Of a stretch of DNA of 51,530 nt, positions 45,263 to 51,530 are shown one piece after another. The DNA is taken from contig LNFE01000239.1 of assembly GCA_001464575.1 (NCBI GenBank), positions 1-51,530 of the forward strand. The letters are read 5' to 3'. The position numbers and the translations under genes are program-made. Below the pieces are notes generated by a model that made no database searches, was not told the DNA's origin, and was given only the letters and a program-made list of their open reading frames with translations. The DNA is from Acidobacteria bacterium Ga0077553. Its GTDB lineage: Bacteria; Acidobacteriota; Terriglobia; Bryobacterales; Bryobacteraceae. How positions within the stretch are numbered: position 1 is the first letter of the stretch; every line of letters begins with the position of its first letter.

Positions 45263-45277
45263 CCCCGCCGCGCGGGC

Positions 45278-46162
45278 TTATTTGCGGCCGAGAAGCTTTT
45301 CGAGCGTTACGCGGAACTCGGCGCCATAGAGAGGGTCTGCCAGCGCGAACTCGACGAAGGTTTCGAAGTAGCTAGGGAAATTGCCGATATCGTAGCGCTT
45401 ATCCTGCGGGGGCAGCTTCAGCGCCACTACCCGCTTGCCCTCTTCGCACAGGTGTTGAATGGCGCTCGTCAATTGAATCTCGCCGCGCTTATCCGGCTGC
45501 ACCCGGCGGATCATGTCGAAAATGATCGGCGAAAACGCATAGCGCCCGGCGACGGCCCAGCGGCTGGGCGCCGAGTCCACCGACGGCTTTTCGACGATAT
45601 TGCGGATGCGGGTCCAATCCGCCTCGCCTTCGCCCGGATCGATGATGCCGTAGTGGTGCACCTCGTTGGCGGGCACCTCTTCGACCGCGATGATGCAGGT
45701 GGCCCGCAACTCGGCGAACAGCTCCGACATCCGGGCGACGCTGCGCGACTGCGCATTCAAGCCAAGAATCGAATCGCCCAGCGCTACCAAGAAGGGCGAC
45801 TCGCCGGCAAAGTTCTCTCCGCAGAGGATGGCATCGCCGAGGCCCCGCTGCACCCGCTGCCGGGTGTAGTAAAACTTCGCGGCGAGGTCCTCGAACTTCA
45901 ACTCATCGAGCAGCTCCTGCTTTTTGCCCTCGGTGAGGACGCGGGTTAACTCGGGATCGGAATCGAAATGGTTTTCGATCGAGGTTTTACTACGTCCCGT
46001 AACGAAACAGATGTTCTCGATGCCGTTGGCGACGAGCTCTTCGGCTACGTACTGGACAATGGGCTTTCGGGCAACGGGAAGCATCTCCTTGGGCTGGGAC
46101 TTCGTTGCCGGAAGGAGTCGGGTGCCGTGGCCGGCTACAGGAACTATCGCGCTGCGGATCAC
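45278..46162 (-). CDS. galU: UTP-glucose-1-phosphate uridylyltransferase
   Basis: A 294-residue nucleotidyltransferase making UDP-glucose. The N-terminal nucleotide-binding motif is AGHGTRLLPATKSQPKEMLPV (10-30, in which lysine 25 lies in the substrate loop), followed by PIVQYVAEELVANGI, FVTGRSKTSIENHFD, GLGDAILCG and ALGDSI, all typical of bacterial GalU. RYAFSPIIFDMI and DKRYDIGNFPSYFETFVEFAL complete the match. The start is a GTG. It supplies the substrate of galE. It is convergent with the TPP gene and divergent from rluD with only 20 nt between the starts. Confidence 0.93.
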   Translation of the reverse strand: MIRSAIVPVAGHGTRLLPATKSQPKEMLPVARKPIVQYVAEELVANGIENICFVTGRSKTSIENHFDSDPELTRVLTEGKKQELLDELKFEDLAAKFYYTRQRVQRGLGDAILCGENFAGESPFLVALGDSILGLNAQSRSVARMSELFAELRATCIIAVEEVPANEVHHYGIIDPGEGEADWTRIRNIVEKPSVDSAPSRWAVAGRYAFSPIIFDMIRRVQPDKRGEIQLTSAIQHLCEEGKRVVALKLPPQDKRYDIGNFPSYFETFVEFALADPLYGAEFRVTLEKLLGRK

Positions 46163-46182
46163 TTACACAGGATACTGGACAG

Positions 46183-47085
46183 GTGGAGTTTCATGTCGAA
46201 GACAGCGGAAAGGGCCAGCGCCTCGATCACTTTCTGCAGGGCAAAATGCCGGAGTTCAGCCGGTCCCGGTTGCAGGAGTGGGTTAAGGCTGGCCGCGTTC
46301 ATGTGGACGGCGCCGCCTCAAAGGCTTCGCTGGTGTTGAAGGGCGGAGAGCGGGTGGACGTCGAGCCGATGGAGCGCCCGCCGCTCCGCGCCGAGGCCGA
46401 GGATCTGCCGCTGGCCGTGCTTTACCAGGACGACGATGTGGTGGTGGTGAACAAGGCCGCCGGGGTGGTGGTGCACGCCGGGGCCGGGCAGCATACCGGA
46501 ACCCTCGTCAATGCCCTGCTGCATCACTTCGGCCAGCTTTCGACGGCGGGTGGCGACGAGCGCCCCGGCATCGTCCACCGGCTCGACAAGGAGACGAGCG
46601 GCTTGCTGGTGGTGGCGCGGACCGACGCCGCCCATCGGTCGCTGAGCGAGCAGTTTGCCACAAGGGAAGTGGAGAAGATCTACCTGGCCGTCGTGCAAGG
46701 TCTGCCGAAGACGGAGAGCGGCCGCGTCGAAAAGCCCATCACCCGGGACCCCGTCCATCGCACGAAGATGACGTGCCGCCTCGAGACCGGGCGCCATGCG
46801 TTGACGGATTGGAAAGTGCTGCGGCGCTTCGCGAAACACGCTCTCGTCGAAGTGAAGATCGGAACGGGGCGGACGCACCAGATCCGCGTGCATCTATCCT
46901 CGCTGGGGTACCCCATTCTGGGCGACCGGCTTTACGGCGCGCGGGCGACCGAGCTGCTGACGGATCGTTTTTTCCTGCACGCCGCCCGGCTCGGGTTTCG
47001 CAGCCCCGGCACGGGCGAGCGCGTTACCGTCGAAGCCCCGTTGCCGCGCGAACTCGAAGATATAATCGAGTCAGGCAGTTTATGA
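46183..47085 (+). CDS. rluD: RluD-type 23S rRNA pseudouridine synthase
   Basis: A 300-residue RluA-family enzyme. An N-terminal S4 RNA-binding domain (QRLDHFLQGKMPEFSRSRLQ, VKAGRVHVDG) precedes the catalytic domain with HRLDKETSGLLVVARTD (the aspartate in RLD is the catalytic residue), EKIYLAVVQG and GRTHQIRVHLSSLGYPILGD. The S4 plus catalytic layout fits RluD, which modifies helix 69; RluC is the alternative. The start is the GTG at 46183; the longer in-frame ATG at 46105 would overlap the divergent galU gene and adds residues without homology. The stop overlaps the next start (ATGA). Confidence 0.87.
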   Translation: MEFHVEDSGKGQRLDHFLQGKMPEFSRSRLQEWVKAGRVHVDGAASKASLVLKGGERVDVEPMERPPLRAEAEDLPLAVLYQDDDVVVVNKAAGVVVHAGAGQHTGTLVNALLHHFGQLSTAGGDERPGIVHRLDKETSGLLVVARTDAAHRSLSEQFATREVEKIYLAVVQGLPKTESGRVEKPITRDPVHRTKMTCRLETGRHALTDWKVLRRFAKHALVEVKIGTGRTHQIRVHLSSLGYPILGDRLYGARATELLTDRFFLHAARLGFRSPGTGERVTVEAPLPRELEDIIESGSL

Positions 47086-47984
47086 ATCGACGCACCTTCC
47101 TCAGTTCCCTGGCGGCTATTCCGGCGGCGGCACAGCAAGCCGCTGAAGATCAAAACCGGATTGTGCTCGATGTCGCCCGCGTGAACATGCTGTTCACGGT
47201 TACGGACAAGAAGGGCCGCTTCGTCACCAATCTGACGAAAGACGATTTCGAGATCCGCGAAGAGAAGAAGGAACAGCAGATTCTCGAGTTTGTGGCCGAA
47301 TCGGACCTGCCGCTACGCCTCGGTATTCTCGTCGATTCGTCGAACAGCGTCCGGGACCGGTTCAAGTTCCAGCAGGAAGCGGCCGTCGAGTTCGTGAACT
47401 CCGTGGTGCGCCCGGAAGATAAGGCGGTGGTGGTCAGCTATGACTCCGGCGCTGAACTCGTCGCCGACTTGACGGGCAATACGGAACAACTTGCCAAGGC
47501 CATCCGCAGTTTGCGGCCGGGCGGCGGCACTGCGCTGTATGAGGCTGTCTATTTCGCCTGCCGCGACAAGCTGATGCAGGACCAGCCGCGGCATAAATTC
47601 CGCCGCGCGATGGTGGTGCTGGGCGACGGCGACGACAACGCCAGCCGTTATACGCGGGACCAGGCGCTCGAAATGGCGCAGAAGGCGGACGTGGTCGTCT
47701 ATACGATTTCGACCAATAACAGCAAAGTGGAAAAGGACGGCGACAAGGTGCTCCGCTACTTCTCGACGGAGACCGGGGGCATGGCGTTTTTTCCGTTCCA
47801 GGCCCGGGAGTTGTCGCAGTCGTTTGAGAACATCTCGAATGAGCTCCGGCACCAGTACAACGTGCTGTACCGTCCGGAACCGCTGAAGGCGGACGGCTTG
47901 TTCCACCGGGTGGACGTGAAGGTGAAGACCCGCAAGGATTTGATTGTCCGCGCTCGCAAAGGCTACTACGCTCCGCGCGCCTGA
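47082..47984 (+). CDS. VWFA-domain protein of the acidobacterial type
   Basis: A 300-residue exported protein with a leader (MNRRTFLSSLAAIPAAAQQA). A short N-terminal beta domain (VNMLFTVTDKKGRFVTNLTKDDFEI) is followed by a von Willebrand factor A domain with the metal-site motif DSSNS (85-89), VSYDSGAELV, SLRPGGGTALYEAV (threonine of the site) and RAMVVLGDGDDN. The end has QYNVLYRPEPLKADGLFHRVDVKV and RKGYYAPR, typical of the VWFA-related family common in Acidobacteria. The function is unknown, possibly adhesion. It is coupled to rluD by an ATGA overlap, and its 3' end overlaps the convergent sulfatase by 19 nt. Confidence 0.9.
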   Translation: MNRRTFLSSLAAIPAAAQQAAEDQNRIVLDVARVNMLFTVTDKKGRFVTNLTKDDFEIREEKKEQQILEFVAESDLPLRLGILVDSSNSVRDRFKFQQEAAVEFVNSVVRPEDKAVVVSYDSGAELVADLTGNTEQLAKAIRSLRPGGGTALYEAVYFACRDKLMQDQPRHKFRRAMVVLGDGDDNASRYTRDQALEMAQKADVVVYTISTNNSKVEKDGDKVLRYFSTETGGMAFFPFQARELSQSFENISNELRHQYNVLYRPEPLKADGLFHRVDVKVKTRKDLIVRARKGYYAPRA

Positions 47985-49333
47985 AGAATGGCCTTTAGCT
48001 GTTGCCGCAGCGCGGCTTTTTGCGGAGCGGTGGCGGCGAGGTTCTTGAACTCGCGCGGATCGGCCTGATAGTCATAGAACTCTTCGCCTTCGGCGCCGTC
48101 GTTCCACATGGTGTAGCGATAGCGTTCGGTGCGAATGGAGTAGCCCATCACCTTGCCGCGTTGCACCTGGCTCACCGCGGGATGTTGCGAGCCGCGTTGC
48201 GGGCGTTCGAGCAGCGGCTTCAGGCTGCGGCCGTGGAGTTTCGCGGGCGGCGTTAAGCCGCAGATATCGGCCAGGGTTGGATAGATGTCGAGCATCTCCA
48301 CCGGGCCGCGGCAGACCTTGTTGCGGGCCGGGACCCCCGCGCCAGAGAACAGCAATGGGATTCGGGTGGCCGGTTCGAAGAGCGCCTGCTTCATCCATTG
48401 CCCGTGCTCGCCGATCTGGTAGCCGTGGTCGGACCAGAAGACGATGGTGGTCGAGGCGGTGAGCTTAAGCCGGTCGAGGGCGTCGAGAAGCTTGCCGACT
48501 TGGACATCGAGGAAGGCGATGGAGGCGTAGTAGGCCTGCATCGCCTCCTTGCGCTGTTGCAGGGTCATGCCCCAGTTGCCGGGCTTGGTGAAGTACGCCC
48601 ACGGCGGGGCGATCTTCATCTCATCTTCCTCGAAGGAGATGGGCTCGATCTGATCGAGCGGGAACAGGTCAAAGTACTTCTTCGGGGCGATCCAGGGGAC
48701 GTGCGGCCGGTAGAAGCCGACGGCGAGGAAGAAGGGCTGGTCCTTGTGCTTTTCAAGCAGCGAAACGGCGTGGGCGGCGGCGATGCCATCGGTGTGCTCT
48801 TCGTCGGGACGGCTGGAGGCATGGATGGTGATGGCGCTGCCGATATTCTTCCGCTCGGGCGTATGGTTGATGAGCAGCGGCTCCTCCTGCAGCTTGTCGA
48901 CGCCGATGGGATTGAAGGTGTAATCCCACGAAGGCGGGTCGTCCAGGCCCGCCGTGCCGACGTCGCGGGGGACGCCGTAGTGGTAGATCTTGCCGATGCG
49001 GGCGGTCCAGTAGCCGTTGTTGCGGAAGAACTGGGGAAGGGTGACGGCGCCGGGGACCGCGGAGCGGAAGTGCTTGACGAGGTCGTAGACGCCGGTGGCG
49101 TCAGGGGACAACCCGGTCAGCATGGAGGTGCGGGAGGGACTGCAGAAGGGGAACTGCGAATAGGCGCGGTCGAAGCGAACGCCGGCCTTGGCGATGCGGT
49201 CGATGTTTGGCGTTTTGACGACGGGATGGCCGTAGCAACTCAGGCAGGTATTCAGGTCGTCGGAACCGATAAAGAGTACGTTGCGCTTTGGCGCCGGGGC
49301 GGCCAGCGCGGCGAGAAAGCCTCGGCGGGTCAT
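47966..49333 (-). CDS. Sulfatase, iduronate-2-sulfatase-like
   Basis: A 455-residue formylglycine sulfatase. The modified cysteine is in C64-S-P-S-R68; metal ligands include the DD in FIGSDDLN and the C-terminal DHGYQIGEHGQW. The segments YWTARIGKIYHYG, GFYRPHVPWIAPKKY and YYASIAFLDVQVGKLLDAL are typical of iduronate-2-sulfatase-like enzymes acting on sulfated polysaccharides. The leader MTRRGFLAALAAPAP is short and Tat-like. The start overlaps the stop of the preceding broken sulfatase as ATGA, so both belong to a DUF4380-sulfatase-sulfatase operon. Confidence 0.92.
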   Translation of the reverse strand: MTRRGFLAALAAPAPKRNVLFIGSDDLNTCLSCYGHPVVKTPNIDRIAKAGVRFDRAYSQFPFCSPSRTSMLTGLSPDATGVYDLVKHFRSAVPGAVTLPQFFRNNGYWTARIGKIYHYGVPRDVGTAGLDDPPSWDYTFNPIGVDKLQEEPLLINHTPERKNIGSAITIHASSRPDEEHTDGIAAAHAVSLLEKHKDQPFFLAVGFYRPHVPWIAPKKYFDLFPLDQIEPISFEEDEMKIAPPWAYFTKPGNWGMTLQQRKEAMQAYYASIAFLDVQVGKLLDALDRLKLTASTTIVFWSDHGYQIGEHGQWMKQALFEPATRIPLLFSGAGVPARNKVCRGPVEMLDIYPTLADICGLTPPAKLHGRSLKPLLERPQRGSQHPAVSQVQRGKVMGYSIRTERYRYTMWNDGAEGEEFYDYQADPREFKNLAATAPQKAALRQQLKAILQARGA

Positions 49334-50651
49334 GCGGACAGGACCTCGCGGTGGAGGGTGAGAAGGCGGTCCCGTAGCTTGGCGAACTGTTTGGGCGACT
49401 GCTGCGAGAGGTCCTTCTTTTCAGCGAGATCGGTGGGGAGGTGATAGAGGGCGAAGCGGCTCAGCGTCTGCTGCCGGGCGACCGGAAGGAACTCAGGCCG
49501 GAAGCCGGAGACGGGCAGCTTCGGGGCGCCTTCGGGCCACATGCCGACCAGCTTCCACGGGCCATCGCGGAGGGCGGCTTTCGGCTCGTGCATGGCGTTG
49601 AGATAGTGCCAGTGCAGGGGTACGGAGCGGCGGATGGGCTTGCCTTTGAGGACGGGCAGGAGGCTGGCGCCGTCGAGGGGCTTGGCGGTTTTGGGGCCGC
49701 GGGCGGCTTCGAGGAGCGTCGGTAGGATATCGACGCCGGAGATGGGCTCGGCGGAGGTGACGCCGGCCTTGGCGCGGGCGGGCCAACGCAGGATGCCGGG
49801 GACGCGAATGCCGCCTTCGTAGAGCGAGAGCTTCATGCCGCGCAACGGGCCGGGGGTGCCGTAGGAGCGGTTCGCGGCAGGATACCGCAGAAGCGTTTCG
49901 GGGCCGTTGTCGGAGGTGAAGAAGACGAGGGCGTCGCCGCGGCCCTGCGCTTCGAGCGCGGCCATCAGCCGGCCGAAGTGATGGTCCATTTCGGCAACAT
50001 TGCCGAAGTATTCGGAGCGTTCGCGGGGCGACGCTTCGCCGTATTGCGCGGTGAAGGCGTCCGAGGTGGCCACCTTTTCGTGCGGCGAATGGAAGCAGGC
50101 AAAGAGGCAGATGGGTTTAGTGGCGGGAACCCAGCGAGCGGGCCGACGGGCTGGCCATTGCGGACGAAGTTGACGGGGTCTTTGTGCGAGGGCAGCGAAT
50201 TGTTCTGCGTCGCCACCCAATGGTCGAAGCCGTGGTCGTTCGGCTGCGGCTGCGCGGGGCTGTTGAACAGTCCGTTGCAGTGCCACTTGCCGATGTGGGC
50301 GGTGGCATAGCCGGTCTGCTGGAGCAGCTTGGCGAAGGTCTGTTCGCTGCGCTGCAGATGCATGGGCGACTTCTCGGGGATCCAATCATAGACGCCGAGG
50401 CGGGTGGGGGTGCGGCCGGTGAGCAGGCCGCAGCGGGAGGGCGAACAGACGGGCGCGGCGGCGTAGCAATCCGTGAAGCGGATGCCTTGCGTGGCGAACC
50501 GGTCGAGGTTCGGGGTCTTGATGTTCGGATGGCCGAAGCAGGAGAGGTCGCCGTAGCCCAGATCGTCGGTCAAGACGATGACGATGTCGGGCTGCTTGGC
50601 TTGGGCGCTGAGCAACGCGGGAGCAGCGAGCAGGCTACGGCGGGTCATCAT
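49330..50651 (-). pseudogene. Sulfatase, internally deleted and frameshifted
   Basis: The N-terminal frame (from the ATG at 50651) encodes MMTRRSLLAAPALLSAQ, the metal site VLTDDLGYGDLSCFG, the modified cysteine motif C69-S-P-S-R73 and HIGKWHCNGLFN, and reads to NGQPVGPLAG. Near 50122-50135 homology moves to another frame, which continues with WVPATKPICLFACFHSPHE, VFFTSDNGPETLLRY, GGIRVPGILRWPA and the end at 49330. Compared with related sulfatases about 15-20 codons between the two parts seem missing. Both halves keep their catalytic residues, so the damage is recent or artefactual. It overlaps its neighbours on both sides by 4 nt. Confidence 0.87.
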
Positions 50652-51530
50652 CCGATTAAGGGGAGCACTTTGGCGTCGAGTTCTTCGTCCGTGAAGGCGG
50701 TGAGAGCGACGTCGGGATGCAGGCTCCAGACTTCGGTGTGGGTGAGCACATCGCCAGGGCGGAGTTGCGTCAACGGGCCCATGGTTTCGAGTTCGAGGAA
50801 GTCCGCGTTCGTGAAGATCTCGAACGAGGCGCCGTACTCGGGATGCTCTTCGGGGATGCCGTCTGGGAAGTACTGTTTGAGGAACAGGCCGCCGTGAAGG
50901 CTGTAGGCGCCCCAGGTGTGGTTATTGAAATGGCCGAGTTTTTGCGGGACGGGGTTGGCGTGGTCCTGACGGAGGATAAGGTATTTTTTGGTGAACTTCC
51001 AGCGGGGGTCGGAGAGGTCGGTGAAGGCCCACATGATGATGGGATTGGTGGGTTCGAGCATCTCCGGGTGGGTGCCGCGCGGGGGCCAACCGGTGATACC
51101 GACGCCGCCCGGGGCCATGACGGTGGGCGTCCAGGCGGCGAGTTCGACGGGCAGGAGGTTGGTGTTCTCGATGATGTGGAGCACTTCGACGTTTGACGAG
51201 TCCGCATCGAGGGTGAGGCGCATGGACTTGCGGAGGCCGGTTTCGGGCTCGACGGGTTGGGTGGCGAGCAGGGAGAGATCGCCGGCGGCGATCTCGACGG
51301 GGCCGTTGTCGAGGGCGTAGGTGGCGTGGCGGTCTTCGGGGCCTTTCCAGAGGCGATGGCCGCCGCGGATCATCCATCGGGACTCGCCGGTGCCGCCCAT
51401 CATCTCGTCGAATTCCTTGAAGAAGTTGGGGCCGCCGGTGAAGCCGTAGTGGATGACACGGGGGCCGACGTCGGAGGTGAGGACGAGATCGACGATGCCG
51501 TTCGAGAGTTTGTAGGAGTTGGGCCAGCCG
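50648..51530 (-). CDS. DUF4380-type protein, 5' end outside window
   Basis: The frame is open to the right edge; 293 codons are visible. It starts in the window with WPNSYKLSNGIVDLVLTSDV, then GPRVIHYGFTGGPNFF, GESRWMIRGGHRLW, and later PTVMAPGGVGITGWPPRG, GLFLKQYFPDGIPEEHPEYG and LRPGDVLTHTEVWSLH, which fit the galactose-mutarotase-like DUF4380 family. Proteins of this fold bind or epimerise sugars; the role of this family is not established. An internal ATG at 51403 is not the start because homology extends upstream. Its stop overlaps the broken sulfatase start (ATGA), suggesting a role with sulfated glycans. Confidence 0.82.
   Translation of the reverse strand, partial: GWPNSYKLSNGIVDLVLTSDVGPRVIHYGFTGGPNFFKEFDEMMGGTGESRWMIRGGHRLWKGPEDRHATYALDNGPVEIAAGDLSLLATQPVEPETGLRKSMRLTLDADSSNVEVLHIIENTNLLPVELAAWTPTVMAPGGVGITGWPPRGTHPEMLEPTNPIIMWAFTDLSDPRWKFTKKYLILRQDHANPVPQKLGHFNNHTWGAYSLHGGLFLKQYFPDGIPEEHPEYGASFEIFTNADFLELETMGPLTQLRPGDVLTHTEVWSLHPDVALTAFTDEELDAKVLPLIG

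Noticed and set aside
46105..46182. Upstream start for rluD
   Set aside because: It would overlap the divergent galU gene and adds no recognisable residues.

Overview
The window looks like a chromosomal segment of an Acidobacteriota bacterium, most likely near Solibacter/Bryobacter. The evidence is the family mix: a duplicated orphan ABC-type permease (ADOP), an Oar-like receptor with a carboxypeptidase-regulatory N-terminus, a VWFA-type protein, a PSD1/DUF1549-DUF1553 protein paired with a DUF1501 protein, DUF4380, several sulfatases and Gram-negative envelope genes (hldD, galE, galU, porins). The phylum is well supported; any finer placement is inference. No CRISPR array, insertion sequence, integrase or prophage was seen.

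Layout. 1-7.2 kb: a DUF4160/DUF2442 pair, infC, a Ser/Thr kinase, an ADOP permease, ldhA and an ankyrin membrane protein. 7.3-12.7 kb: tRNA-Pro(CGG), hldD, a deoxyhypusine-synthase-like protein, a serine hydrolase, and a Rieske/cytochrome b module in which cytochrome b carries its own two c-type haem sites. 12.7-19.5 kb: a nitrogen module (amtB, glnB, glnD), with a sulfatase overlapping glnD and a divergent porin. 19.5-24.9 kb: a PQQ-type sugar dehydrogenase overlapped by a seven-haem cytochrome, an outer-membrane protein, an enolase-superfamily enzyme, an NTF2-like protein and a catalytically degenerate DapA-like protein.

24.9-29.9 kb is a tight minus-strand operon: thioredoxin-like membrane fusion, hemD, FMN hydroxy-acid oxidase, six-haem cytochrome, AtpZ-like, AtpI, AtpB, AtpE. 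Most junctions overlap by 4 nt, and no F1 subunit is present. 30-35.4 kb: TerC, then an ABC ATPase, tRNA-Ile2(CAU), PSD1 and DUF1501 in one minus-strand array, with the tRNA lying 6 nt before the PSD1 start codon. 35.4-42.7 kb: an Oar-like receptor, aquaporin, S41 peptidase and a broken amidohydrolase. 42.7-47.98 kb: galE, a TPP enzyme, galU, rluD and a VWA protein. 48-51.5 kb: two sulfatases (one broken) and a DUF4380 protein running off the right edge.

Two themes stand out. First, amtB, the amidohydrolase and one sulfatase each appear to lack a stretch of codons and change frame there, while the sequence on both sides stays conserved. This is either clustered pseudogene formation or an assembly fault. 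Second, gene packing is extreme: many ATGA or GTGA overlaps, five convergent pairs with overlapping 3' ends, and several starts with a -10-like hexamer only 9-11 nt upstream and no Shine-Dalgarno sequence, which suggests leaderless mRNAs. I did not find a clear new defence or mobile system. The best candidates for undescribed biology are the cytochrome/F0 operon, the mRNA-tRNA-mRNA array and the deoxyhypusine-synthase-like protein. All family calls are by eye; no database search was run.
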